Virus record (IMG/VR): IMGVR_UViG_3300010392_001355
Span: 1-35,809 of that record
Direction: 5' to 3' (one strand)
Origin: a virus
Length of the DNA stretch: 35,809 bases
Shown here: positions 26,009 to 33,777 of the stretch, one piece after another
Numbering within the stretch: position 1 is the first letter of the stretch
Layout of the letters: every line of letters begins with the position of its first letter
Made by a program: the position numbers and the translations under genes
Notes under the pieces: generated by a model
Databases searched by the model: none
What the model was told of the DNA's origin: nothing
The model's input: the letters and a program-made list of their open reading frames with translations, nothing else

Positions 26009-26568
26009 GATCCTTCTGCTACTGCTCCCAGTTTTGCCAGCTCTTTGTCACGCTGCCTGCACAGTGCTAAGCACTCACTGAACTCCTTGATGCTCGCGTC
26101 CTCTGCAACGATGACTGCCTTGCAACGCTCGATGCCCTCATTGTTCTGGATGATCTGCTTCCTCATGGCCTTCACGTCGTATGGTGGGAACTTCTTCTTC
26201 AGCTCTCTGATGCCATCGTCACGAACCTGTGCCGTTATACCGTTAGAGCCTTGTCCTTTTTCCAGCTTGTAAATCTCATCATCACGGTGCTGGCACATCC
26301 TGATCTGACCGTCGTACTCACTGGTCATTGTGTTGAGCTGACTCATGGTCGTCTGCATTCGCTTCTTGTTGTCTTCGCACTCATGGATGCGAGAGACCAA
26401 GTAGTCAATGCGGTGTGTCGGGTACTCCGCATTGACTGTCTCGATTGCATGTAACCGTTCAGCCTTAATGGCCTCTGGCAACTGTGCCTTCGCCTCATTA
26501 CCCAGACCAAGGGGCAGCTCATCAATCCTCTGCCCCTTGATGCGGATACTATCTACGCCTTTACTCAT
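26005..26568 (-). CDS. Coiled-coil protein, unknown
   Basis: A 187-residue protein, ATG 26568, AGGAG upstream. It is helical throughout, with two long charged helices (about 50-105 and 130-185) and a short break at KFPPYDVKAMRKQI. Cys occurs five times, mostly in heptad-like spacing (CEDNKKRMQ, CQHRDDEI, CKAVIVAEDA, CLALCRQRD), which is unusual for a phage virion protein. There is no recognised motif. It lies just before a structural gene and TerL; a small terminase was considered but no DNA-binding helix-turn-helix is seen. Confidence 0.75.
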   Translation of the reverse strand: MSKGVDSIRIKGQRIDELPLGLGNEAKAQLPEAIKAERLHAIETVNAEYPTHRIDYLVSRIHECEDNKKRMQTTMSQLNTMTSEYDGQIRMCQHRDDEIYKLEKGQGSNGITAQVRDDGIRELKKKFPPYDVKAMRKQIIQNNEGIERCKAVIVAEDASIKEFSECLALCRQRDKELAKLGAVAEGS

Positions 26569-26583
26569 ACCCCTGTCTCCTGA

Positions 26584-29139
26584 TTACGTGGCGATTGTGT
26601 CTAGCTGCCTTACAACGGTCACTGCACCACCACTGGCTGTTACTTCTGCGTTCTGCGTGAATGGCAGGATCACCTTGCCCTGCCTGACGTTCACTACAGT
26701 GTCGAACACTGTTGATTGTACGAACGTGTTACTGGTCGTCGCACCTGTTGCTTCTACATCGAGAATCAAGTCGTACACAGTGTCGCTCGTGTCGTATGCC
26801 TGAATCGTCTCGTTGATGGTGTACGCCTCGCCAGAATCAGCGAGACCTCCAGCACCGTATACCAGCCTGATCACCAGCGTGTTGAGGTCAGTCCTGCTCA
26901 CCACTTCAAAGGTTGAGCTGCCAACAGACGCGAAGTGAATCAACATGCCCGGATTCACACCGTCAGTTACAAAGTCAGCAGTCGAGTCTTCGAGCAACGT
27001 ATCTGTCGTACCTGTCGTGGTTGAGCTTGGAGTGACCGGATGCAAGACGAATGAACCACCTGCGCCTGTCACCCTGCTGTCGTACTCGTAGCGATGCTCT
27101 TCCTGCTCATCAACTGCGACCACTCGAACGTAACCAGCGGTTGGCACTTCGGTATCGACCGTGCCAGTGATCAGCAGAGTCGTTGCAGATATTCCCGTCG
27201 CTGCCATGCCACCGAACTGATCCTTATCGATGATGCCATCAACACCTGTGTCGCGAGCCACCAGCACCCTGTCGAGGGCCGCTGTATTCGAGACGATGAA
27301 TGACACGGTATTCGGGCTAACCCGTTGCGTACCGTTGTCATCGATCAGCGTGTATGCCTGCGTGTCGTTGTCGTGCTGTCCTGTGTACAGGATGCCGCGA
27401 CTTCCGAACAACTGAGTACCTGTGAACGTGCCGAATGGTGAGCCTTTGTTACTCGATGGGAAGTTCTGAATTGCCCCACCAGCGCCACCAGTGTCTGCAT
27501 TAACCGTGTCACCACCAGTCGTATCAGTCAGCAGGTCATTGTCAGCGATGCCATCAAGTGACGTTTGCTGATCGGTGACCATGATGTAGTTCTGCAACGT
27601 GCCTTCACCTGCTGCTGTTGCATTCACACCAAGCACTCGTGCTGTGTAGCCACCCTGCCCGGTGATGTCATCACCCTGAGTGAATGTGCCTGACTCAGTG
27701 ACGGTCCAGACCTGCGCCTCGATGCCGTGATACTGCTCACCATCAACAGAGCAAGCCACCGTGTCCCAGAACGTGTTGTCCTGTCCACGTCGCGTCACAT
27801 ACTTGATGCGCTCGTAGACATCGGCTACTGCGACACCGTTGGCACCCGGACCCTGTGCATCAATCGTCACCGAGTACGGCTCGGTTGTGCCTGATCCATC
27901 ATGGTCGGACAGCACATGACCGATGGTAATAGTCACTGTGCCACCGTTGCCTGCACCCGTCTCAGTCGGTCCACCTACATTCGCTGTCGGTGCGCCGTTG
28001 ATCGTGCCGTTACGGTTGGCACTGGTGAAGGTGTCAGTCGTGGCAAATGGTGTGAGGTCTCCTACCTCGTAGTACTCGAACGTACCAGTTGCACCTGAGT
28101 CATTGACTGCGGTGACAACGTACGCGCCACCCTCCTTACTGCCAGTCGTGTTGTCCAGTACATCACCGACAAGCATCGCTGTACCCGTACCTGACTGCCA
28201 CACACCAGCCCAGTAGCCAGTGGTGTTGTTGATGTCAGGACTGGATGCCAGCGGCAGAGCTGAAAAGCCACCTGCTGCGACGTTCAGTCGGAAGTTGTCG
28301 TACAGGGATGTATACCTGCGAGCGAAGACCTCCAAGTCCTCGTCAGCGATGTCAACACCCTGTGTTCTGGTACGGACCAGAATGGAGATGATGCCCAGTG
28401 CGAGGGTTGGATCGGTTGCCCACCACTGGAACACATTGGTCGCTGAGTCTGCCAGCTTGATGCGGTTCTGCACCACGTACACCTCGGTAGCTGTTGGAAC
28501 GCTACCAATCGCCTGAATGGCTGTGTACTTGGTGATGCCGTCAGTCTCACCAGCGTCTGGTGTGTTCGAGCCTGTACCAGCTGGTGTATCACCTGTGCAA
28601 CTGATCGTGCCAGTCGTGTCATCGAATGAATCACCCGTTCCCGGTGTCGAGTCATCGGGCCTGATCCAGCACACGTTGGTGCCGTCAGGTTCGACCTCGA
28701 AGTCGAGTAGCGTACCAGTGTCGCCTGACACTGATGCCACTACCTGCTTGCCGATGTCACCAGCCACGAAGTCCGTGACGATGGTATACGGTTTGCGAAT
28801 CACGCCGTTGCCGTTGGTGTCTGGCAAGATGACGTTGGTCCAGTCGGCTGTGATCGTTCCTTCTTTCAGGAACTCGGTTGACGAACGTGGGATGAAGTAC
28901 TTGTTCTCCATCGTGAATGCGTTCGGTGTGGTCGGCAGCATGGGGTTTGTGAATCCCATGGCCTGAAACGCATCAGCCTCATCAGCAACGGCTGAGTAAA
29001 GCTGGAGCGTCGTATAGACGGTTGTGCCTGCGCCTGATGCACGACGTATCATTCTCATGCCAGCATTTGCGTCAGCACCTACCGTCTCGTCATCAAAGAG
29101 GATTTCAAAGTCACCTCCGAGAATGCTGAGTGTAGTCAT
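26584..29139 (-). CDS. Large beta-rich virion protein (851 aa), tail or fibre type
   Basis: An 851-residue protein, ATG 29139, AGGAG nine bases upstream. Highly enriched in Gly, Thr, Asp and Val, with few Lys and Cys, as in surface proteins of phages. Residues 35-75 (TVYTTLQLYSAVADEADAFQ) and a segment near 240-310 (SILVRTRTQGVDIADEDLEV, ARRYTSLYDNF) are the most distinctive. Around residues 700-790 a DSTADFVTDGVNPGMLIHF...TDLNTLVIRL module repeats that of the 268-residue neighbour. The C-terminus ends with a compact strand pattern (VNVRQGKVILPFTQNAEVTA). It may form a capsid or tail appendage. The family is unclear. Confidence 0.8.
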   Translation of the reverse strand: MTTLSILGGDFEILFDDETVGADANAGMRMIRRASGAGTTVYTTLQLYSAVADEADAFQAMGFTNPMLPTTPNAFTMENKYFIPRSSTEFLKEGTITADWTNVILPDTNGNGVIRKPYTIVTDFVAGDIGKQVVASVSGDTGTLLDFEVEPDGTNVCWIRPDDSTPGTGDSFDDTTGTISCTGDTPAGTGSNTPDAGETDGITKYTAIQAIGSVPTATEVYVVQNRIKLADSATNVFQWWATDPTLALGIISILVRTRTQGVDIADEDLEVFARRYTSLYDNFRLNVAAGGFSALPLASSPDINNTTGYWAGVWQSGTGTAMLVGDVLDNTTGSKEGGAYVVTAVNDSGATGTFEYYEVGDLTPFATTDTFTSANRNGTINGAPTANVGGPTETGAGNGGTVTITIGHVLSDHDGSGTTEPYSVTIDAQGPGANGVAVADVYERIKYVTRRGQDNTFWDTVACSVDGEQYHGIEAQVWTVTESGTFTQGDDITGQGGYTARVLGVNATAAGEGTLQNYIMVTDQQTSLDGIADNDLLTDTTGGDTVNADTGGAGGAIQNFPSSNKGSPFGTFTGTQLFGSRGILYTGQHDNDTQAYTLIDDNGTQRVSPNTVSFIVSNTAALDRVLVARDTGVDGIIDKDQFGGMAATGISATTLLITGTVDTEVPTAGYVRVVAVDEQEEHRYEYDSRVTGAGGSFVLHPVTPSSTTTGTTDTLLEDSTADFVTDGVNPGMLIHFASVGSSTFEVVSRTDLNTLVIRLVYGAGGLADSGEAYTINETIQAYDTSDTVYDLILDVEATGATTSNTFVQSTVFDTVVNVRQGKVILPFTQNAEVTASGGAVTVVRQLDTIAT

Positions 29140-29151
29140 TGCGTGTTACTC

Positions 29152-31281
29152 CTAATCATTTAGTGGATCGAACTTTGCGATGGAGTCCACGGCTTGAGAA
29201 AGAGTAGCGGTAAGACCTGATGATGTAATGGTGCGAACAAGTTCGCCCGTTGGTGGTATGGGGAGATAGCGCGTCACATCTAGCGTGGCACTTCTGCCCA
29301 AGGCTTGGTTCGGAGACGATACCGAACCCACCAGCGCCCGTACAAAGAAGAACGGACCCTGTGAATTGATGGTCGTGGTAGCCCAGTCACCCGGTGCGGT
29401 CCACGACACGATGTTTGATCCTGACACACTGAACGACGATGTGCCATCCGTCACGCCAGTCAGTGCTGTCCATGCACCGTTCCAATACTGCCACGTGATG
29501 GTGAAGCCTGAGCCTACATCACTGACATACTGCTTCAGTCGCGTGAACTCTTCCGAGTGACCGTACAGGTACGCATCACCGTTCACTGCTGTGGCTGGAG
29601 TCAGTGTCATGTCATCCACGGCATTGCTATTGGATACGGTTGTCTCATCGGTGAACGCTCCACCATCATCAGCGATGGCAGCGTTACACAGTCCTTGGTT
29701 ACGCGCCCTGACAAGAACGTCGATTCCAGCACCAAAGGCTGCTTCGTAGTTGAATGTGGTGTCGGTCACTTTGCCAGTCGAGTCAGCCAGTCCTTCGAGC
29801 AACACATCACCGATAGTTACTGTGCCTAGTGTTTCGTTGGCAATCATGGTCGCTGCTGTGCCTTCCGCAAGACCATCGATGGTGATCGTGACAGCGTTGT
29901 TGATGGTCGGTGCTGTGCCTGAGTCCCTGATGGTGGGCGTAGCACCACCGTTCTGGATATTGATCGTTACAGCCGCATTAACTGAGATGTACACCTCTGC
30001 GTCTGTCGTGGCATCAGCGCCATAGCCGCTGTATGTGAAGTTGTCAAAGTCATAGGTGCCTGTCACGCTGATCTCGATGGCGTGACCTGTGCCGTCACTG
30101 TTGAACACAGCGCCAGCCACATTGTTACTGTCGCCACTGGTATCCAGTAGCACCGCACCGTTGGCATCGGTCGTACCGTTGTACGTCAGGTCCGACATGT
30201 TCATGCCGTTCCATATCATCTGGTCACAGTTGTTGAACGTGATCGAATCAGCGTTCTTGGATGCGTCAACACCCGGCCATGTGATTGCACCGAAGTCCAC
30301 GAATGAGCTGCCATCAAGAGTGATCTCATCAAAGTCTGCGTTGTCGAAGTAGAACTGACAGCGTGTACCAATGCTCTGGTTGGTAACACGTGTCTGCCTG
30401 AAGATGTTGGTGCCAGTGGCGTTACCTACCACTCGCATCGGGAAGTGATTGGCACCCACTGCGTGTCCACCACCATTGTCACCCACATACAGCCATGTCT
30501 CATCAGTGCCAGCGAATGCTGTAGTTGCAGTGCCTGCGTCTCCCCACTCTGTAGGCACGAAGATATAGTACGTTGAGCCAATGGGGTTCGAGAACATACC
30601 AGCACCGACCGTGATGTCATCACCCACCAAGTCAGTCATAGTCTCTGGCGTACCTGATGTGCCTCCAGAGATGGTTGCACAGTAACCTGTGGTCGCGCTG
30701 GTGCTGTTGGCAAGGTAGTAGATGCCATCGAAGAAGGTGTTCGGGATCGTACCCTGTCCCTTAATCAGATGGATTGAGCCGTAACCCACCTGCTTGATGA
30801 TGGTCTGATCAAGCGTGGCTTCAGTACCTGCGTGAGTGTAGAAGTCCACGTTATCGGTGCCGGGTGCTGCCACGATAACTGACACATCCAGCTTCATGGT
30901 TGAGTACTTCTTCTCGTACGGTAAACCAATAACATCATAGCCAGCCACTGCATACCCGATGACATGGGTGCTGGTGCCATCTGCTGTGTCAGCGAGAACA
31001 ACCTGAGCGCCGAGTCCTGCAAAATTATCGTGCAGGTTGTCCTTGATCATCAGGTAGATGGTGGAGTCGGACAGATCAAGGTTGAACGTCGAACCAGCAG
31101 CGTCCTGATCGTATGCCAGATACTCCTGTGCGTTGGTAACCTGAAACTGCAACGCATTGGTGCCTTCGATGACAACACCAGACTCTGCTGTGTTCGACTG
31201 CGGGTCAGCGTTACTGTCCGATGCTACATCAGCAACAGCTTCACAATCTTGGAGTTGGGTTCTGTTATCAGCGAGTGCCAT
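29152..31281 (-). CDS. Large beta-rich virion protein (709 aa), fibre or adhesin type
   Basis: A 709-residue protein; ATG 31281 starts directly after the previous TAG. It is rich in Thr, Asp, Gly and Asn. Residues about 360-480 carry repeated short strands (FNNCDQMIWNGMNMSDLTYN and similar) that could form a beta-helix. Residues about 547-665 (DDMTLTPATAVNGDAYLYGH...ITWQYWNGAWTALTGVTDGT) match a beta-sandwich module I recall from phage tail and bacterial surface proteins. A DVLVRARNQGL segment near 530 echoes ILVRTRTQGV in the adjacent 851-residue protein. I infer a second set of surface fibres; the substrate is unknown. Confidence 0.8.
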   Translation of the reverse strand: MALADNRTQLQDCEAVADVASDSNADPQSNTAESGVVIEGTNALQFQVTNAQEYLAYDQDAAGSTFNLDLSDSTIYLMIKDNLHDNFAGLGAQVVLADTADGTSTHVIGYAVAGYDVIGLPYEKKYSTMKLDVSVIVAAPGTDNVDFYTHAGTEATLDQTIIKQVGYGSIHLIKGQGTIPNTFFDGIYYLANSTSATTGYCATISGGTSGTPETMTDLVGDDITVGAGMFSNPIGSTYYIFVPTEWGDAGTATTAFAGTDETWLYVGDNGGGHAVGANHFPMRVVGNATGTNIFRQTRVTNQSIGTRCQFYFDNADFDEITLDGSSFVDFGAITWPGVDASKNADSITFNNCDQMIWNGMNMSDLTYNGTTDANGAVLLDTSGDSNNVAGAVFNSDGTGHAIEISVTGTYDFDNFTYSGYGADATTDAEVYISVNAAVTINIQNGGATPTIRDSGTAPTINNAVTITIDGLAEGTAATMIANETLGTVTIGDVLLEGLADSTGKVTDTTFNYEAAFGAGIDVLVRARNQGLCNAAIADDGGAFTDETTVSNSNAVDDMTLTPATAVNGDAYLYGHSEEFTRLKQYVSDVGSGFTITWQYWNGAWTALTGVTDGTSSFSVSGSNIVSWTAPGDWATTTINSQGPFFFVRALVGSVSSPNQALGRSATLDVTRYLPIPPTGELVRTITSSGLTATLSQAVDSIAKFDPLND

Positions 31282-31692
31282 CTACTGACCCCACCTGACT
31301 GCTAACGCGATGGCTGCTGCATTGCATCCATAGAGGTGAGCCTTGGTTGGTCCAGCCTCAGTGCTGATGCTGTAGGTCTCATTGACTCGTGCGTGTTCCA
31401 TGTTGTTCATAGCAGTGTTGCCCACCACGATCACGATGTCCTCATCCTGTGGTATGGCAGACACCGGGTTGTAACCTGTTGGCTCAAGGAAGACTCGTGT
31501 ACCCGGACCAGCACTAAGCAGTGCCGTCATCATGTTGTCGCACTGCATGAAGGCGTAGTTATCCATCGACTCAACCACAGGCGTGAAGATGAAGTTGTCA
31601 ACCTTGAATGATCCCTTCAGTTGTCGCCACAGCTGCCACTCCACTTCAGGTGGCATCTGCGTGGTCTCCCATCGTGCGACGACCGTGATCAC
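31282..31692 (-). CDS. Unknown small protein (136 aa)
   Basis: Starts at GTG 31692, which overlaps the previous TGA (GTGA), implying translational coupling. The N-terminus is VARWETTQMPPEVEWQLWRQ, and the C-terminal half is DIVIVVGNTAMNNMEHARVN...TKAHLYGCNAAAIALAVRW. The order of a hydrophobic strand, VVGN loop and final Ala-rich helix is faintly like a knotted SPOUT methyltransferase, but no family residue is decisive. It is globular by composition, unlike its fibre-type neighbours, so it is more likely an enzyme or regulator than a virion piece. Confidence 0.7.
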   Translation of the reverse strand: MITVVARWETTQMPPEVEWQLWRQLKGSFKVDNFIFTPVVESMDNYAFMQCDNMMTALLSAGPGTRVFLEPTGYNPVSAIPQDEDIVIVVGNTAMNNMEHARVNETYSISTEAGPTKAHLYGCNAAAIALAVRWGQ

Positions 31693-31862
31693 CTATTCAG
31701 GTCATCCGACATTGGCTTGCGTGCCTTCGGTCTATTGCGACCGGGATGTGCTCCACCCGGACCTGAATCACCCGGCTTGCCCGGTGTGGTTATCTTCTTC
31801 GGCTTTGTCTTTGCTCGCTCTGGTTTAGCCCAGTCGCGCCGCTGTCTGCTCATGTTGCTCAT
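31689..31862 (-). CDS. Small, very basic Pro/Gly-rich protein (57 aa)
   Basis: ATG 31862 has AGGAG six bases upstream, a strong site, and the gene ends in the GTGA overlap with the next start. The sequence begins with an Arg-rich stretch (SNMSRQRRDWAKPERAKTKP) and continues with Lys, Pro and Gly (ITTPGKPGDSGPGGAHPGR), ending PMSDDLNR. It is probably disordered with high positive charge, which would suit nucleic-acid or negatively charged partner binding. Function unknown. Confidence 0.65.
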   Translation of the reverse strand: MSNMSRQRRDWAKPERAKTKPKKITTPGKPGDSGPGGAHPGRNRPKARKPMSDDLNR

Positions 31863-31871
31863 CTGCTGCTC

Positions 31872-32492
31872 CTATGAGTACGACAGGCTTAGCCTGTTGT
31901 CCCAGATGTTATCGAAGTTATCGTTGCCATCAGCAAACACGATAGCGATGTCACCGTCTGACTGCATGGTCAGTCGTGAGATGCGCCATGATGCTGCTGA
32001 TGTGAGTACACCGGGGAGTGCGTCACCACGGTAGGTCACCTCTGGAAATACAGAGGGGTCAATGGTGTCTGATCGAGTTGTTAGTGCCAAGCTGCCCGGA
32101 CTCCCTTGCAAGACCCATGACCCAGTGACCTTGAGATAGATGTCACCGTTGTCTGCGTCAGTGTAGACATCTCCATCGCTACCCAGACCAGCGCCCGGTG
32201 CGCCGTTGCCAACGTAGTGAGTATTGCCATCAGCGCCGTCCTGACCACTAACTCCTGCTGGACCAGCCGCACCATCAGCACCATCTTCTCCCTGCTCACC
32301 CTGTGGGCCGCGTGGTGGCGTGTCTGATATGAGACCTTCTTCGTACCCTTCCTCATAGGCTGTCCACGAGCCACGGACCACTGATGCGTCGTAAGGGTTG
32401 TCGCGAGGACGACCAAACAAGGCATCGTTGAAGCCGTGGTCGAATGCGATCTTGCGTTGTCCAGAATATGCCAATGACTGTTCCCAATACAC
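31872..32492 (-). CDS. RMF-like N-terminus fused to collagen-like and tail-type domains
   Basis: A 206-residue protein from GTG 32492; an in-frame stop lies just upstream and a hairpin ends three bases before the GTG, with no Shine-Dalgarno site. Residues 18-55 (FDHGFNDALFGRPRDNPYD...RGSWTAYEEGYEEG) follow the spacing of the ribosome modulation factor family: G-x6-G, then NPY, then W nine residues after Tyr. Residues 62-89 are nine collagen-like G-x-x triplets (GPQ, GEQ, GED, GAD, GAA, GPA, GVS, GQD, GAD). Residues 90-206 are beta-rich (GDVYTDADNGDIYLKVTGSW) as in phage tail tips. The RMF resemblance is inferred from pattern; the C-terminal part suggests a virion fibre. Confidence 0.75.
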   Translation of the reverse strand: MYWEQSLAYSGQRKIAFDHGFNDALFGRPRDNPYDASVVRGSWTAYEEGYEEGLISDTPPRGPQGEQGEDGADGAAGPAGVSGQDGADGNTHYVGNGAPGAGLGSDGDVYTDADNGDIYLKVTGSWVLQGSPGSLALTTRSDTIDPSVFPEVTYRGDALPGVLTSAASWRISRLTMQSDGDIAIVFADGNDNFDNIWDNRLSLSYS

Positions 32493-32495
32493 ATA

Positions 32496-32515
32496 GGGCA
32501 GCGGTTAAGCTGCCC
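32496..32515 (-). promoter_or_regulatory. Leader hairpin directly before the RMF-like gene's GTG start
   Basis: A seven-pair perfect stem (32496-32502 with 32509-32515) and a six-base loop. On the minus strand it ends three bases before GTG 32492 and occupies the place where a Shine-Dalgarno site would be. It could block ribosome access unless melted or bound. Read on the plus strand it is followed by a T-rich stretch (CTGTTTGTTTG), so a plus-strand terminator is the alternative; no plus-strand gene is evident there. Confidence 0.6.
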
Positions 32516-32623
32516 CTGTTTGTTTGAGTCGCCACCTGTGGCAGGGACTAGGTGTTGATGGCTCAGCACCGTGCGCTATTCGTTACTGATTACTGACCGC
32601 GCTTGATCGCCATCGTTGTGAAT

Positions 32624-32632
32624 CTTATACCA
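32624..32632 (-). promoter_or_regulatory. Candidate extended -10 promoter in the 150-base gap
   Basis: On the minus strand the bases read TGGTATAAG, an extended -10 element (TG, one base, then TATAAG, five of six to TATAAT). No good -35 is seen at the usual distance, which is normal for extended -10 promoters. It lies in the longest gap of the window, about 130 bases before the RMF-like gene. A transcript starting about 7 bases downstream would carry the leader hairpin at 32496-32515. Confidence 0.4.
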
Positions 32633-32643
32633 TCAGCTGCTAA

Positions 32644-32766
32644 TCAGCCAGTCTTCTTCTTTGACTTCTTCTTGGTCTTCTTTTTGGTGGTAGCCGTACC
32701 AGCTGATTGCTTAGCACGCAGCTCTTGGAGTTTGCGCCTCTGCGCCATGAAGGGTGTCTCGCTCAT
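32644..32766 (-). CDS. Small Lys-tailed protein (40 aa)
   Basis: ATG 32766 starts four bases after the previous TAA; the ribosome site is weak. Residues 1-20 (SETPFMAQRRKLQELRAKQ) are a short helix, and the last 15 residues are almost all Lys with Thr and Ser. It is too short for a fold and may be disordered in solution. The high Lys content suggests binding to nucleic acid or to ribosomes, but this is a guess. It closes the accessory cassette just before the gap. Confidence 0.5.
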   Translation of the reverse strand: MSETPFMAQRRKLQELRAKQSAGTATTKKKTKKKSKKKTG

Positions 32767-32770
32767 AGTG

Positions 32771-32974
32771 TTAGTTCCATGTGATTAGCCCCTGTCGTAG
32801 ATCATCGACCTCTTGCGCGGTCAATCCGAATGGTTCAGTTGTATTCCACGAGTGGTGGCGCAGCTCGAAGTGAGTGCCACAGTTGACGACCATGATGCTG
32901 TCACCCTCGTTCGGGCACAGTCGGTACACATCCACAGTGCCCGTCAGCTCATCGATTCCATCTTTGTTGCTCAT
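32771..32974 (-). CDS. Small unknown protein (67 aa)
   Basis: I use ATG 32974, which has GAGG six bases upstream. A longer reading from 33076 would overlap the preceding stop (TAATG), but the extra residues look like non-coding sequence (rich in Cys, Trp and Arg). The short form is GIDELTGTVDVYRLCPNEGD, then VVNCGTHFELRHHSWN and GLTAQEVDDLRQGL. A small alpha/beta protein with two Cys and an acidic end. No family recognised. Confidence 0.6.
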   Translation of the reverse strand: MSNKDGIDELTGTVDVYRLCPNEGDSIMVVNCGTHFELRHHSWNTTEPFGLTAQEVDDLRQGLITWN

Positions 32975-33075
32975 GCGGTGCCTCGTCATACTATGCACCC
33001 CTGCAACGCCACTGTAACGCTTAGACGGGACAATGCAACTCCATATCGTCTTCAGTACCAACCTTACACCAACCA

Positions 33076-33597
33076 TTATCTCCATCCCTTGAGACCGTCC
33101 TCATCTTCTCGTATGCGCTCTCTTGGTGTGTAGGCTGTCGAGTAGTAGTCAGGCTCGTACACCTTGTCAGCAACGATCACATCATCTCCCAGTGAGTTCA
33201 CGCAGCTCCAGTACTCACGCTGCTGAGTGCTCTGTGAGCATTGCTGCTCTAAGGGGCTTTTGGTCCTATCCTGTGCCAGTGTTCCCTCAGTGAGGTGCTC
33301 TGGGTTCTCTATACGGTATCCTGATGCCAGTGACACCATGTTAGGTGTGTCTGCTTGCATAGGGGCTAGGGCTTTACTTGCGTGTCTTGCCAACCAACTG
33401 TAGAACTTCTTGATTGTGACCGTCTCATACTCAGGACCAATGTACCTGATGTTGTTGCCCATGATCTCGAAGATTGATGGACCATAGAACTGCTTGCCAC
33501 TGGGTATCGAGATCATCTTCTGTCCCGGTATCCACAGTCCAGCTGCGGTCATCACACCACCTGCCATCAGTCCCTTCAGTAAGTCTCGTCTGTTCAT
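33076..33597 (-). CDS. Protein with Tat-like signal (173 aa), unknown
   Basis: ATG 33597 overlaps the upstream TGA (ATGA). The N-terminus, NRRDLLKGLMAGGVMTAAG, has the twin-arginine layout: RR-x-L-L-K followed by a weakly hydrophobic Gly/Ala/Met/Leu segment and a likely cut near residues 19-30. The rest (about 35-173) is soluble, with IFEIMGNNIRYIGPEYETV, KFYSWLARHASKAL and a Gln/Ser-rich stretch (EQQCSQSTQQREYWSCVN), and a charged C-terminus (PRERIREDEDGLKGWR). No family recognised. Two Cys lie close (positions about 119 and 132). Export of a folded protein to the periplasm is inferred from the signal. Confidence 0.75.
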   Translation of the reverse strand: MNRRDLLKGLMAGGVMTAAGLWIPGQKMISIPSGKQFYGPSIFEIMGNNIRYIGPEYETVTIKKFYSWLARHASKALAPMQADTPNMVSLASGYRIENPEHLTEGTLAQDRTKSPLEQQCSQSTQQREYWSCVNSLGDDVIVADKVYEPDYYSTAYTPRERIREDEDGLKGWR

Positions 33598-33776
33598 TCC
33601 ATAAATTCCCGGTACATCCTGTCCAGCAACTCCTGATCACTCTCCCTCCAGATGAAGGGCTTTGTGTACGGTGCGCCAGTGATCTTGATGTGCATCTCCT
33701 TGGCTGTCTCGATCATGGCGTGCTTCATCGCGTCCTTGATCCGCATCTCTTCGTATCCGTGGTTACCGTTCACCAT
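33594..33776 (-). CDS. Small helical protein (60 aa)
   Basis: ATG 33776 starts one base after the previous TAA, and the gene ends in the ATGA overlap with the next start. The middle is a charged helix rich in Met, His and Lys (MRIKDAMKHAMIETAKEMHI), followed by KITGAPYTKPFIWRESDQEL and LLDRMYREFME. No family recognised. Its place between two Tat-signal genes suggests a linked role, perhaps as a partner of one of them, but nothing in the sequence shows this. Confidence 0.6.
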   Translation of the reverse strand: MVNGNHGYEEMRIKDAMKHAMIETAKEMHIKITGAPYTKPFIWRESDQELLDRMYREFME

Positions 33777-33777
33777 G

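Noticed and set aside
26005-26568. Small terminase subunit
   Set aside because: Position near TerL is suggestive, but the sequence is a plain coiled coil with no helix-turn-helix, and a structural gene lies between it and TerL.
32496-32523. Rho-independent terminator on the plus strand
   Set aside because: The hairpin and T-rich tail fit, but I see no plus-strand gene or promoter to terminate, so I list the hairpin as a leader element of the minus-strand gene.
32081-32569. Alternative minus-strand frame of 162 codons over the collagen-like gene
   Set aside because: The competing frame holds regular G-x-x triplets and an RMF-like pattern; this one is rich in Met, Thr and His with no motif and covers the leader hairpin.
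32975-33075. Sigma-70 promoter (TTGCAT, 16 bases, TACAGT) before the 67-residue gene
   Set aside because: Both elements are poor, with only three or four of six bases matching, so it cannot be separated from chance.
33594-33776. Second capsid-derived fragment in the 60-residue gene (AMKHAMIETAKEM like KALAKSMMETREV)
   Set aside because: Only a few positions agree and gaps are needed; this is within what helices of similar composition give by chance.
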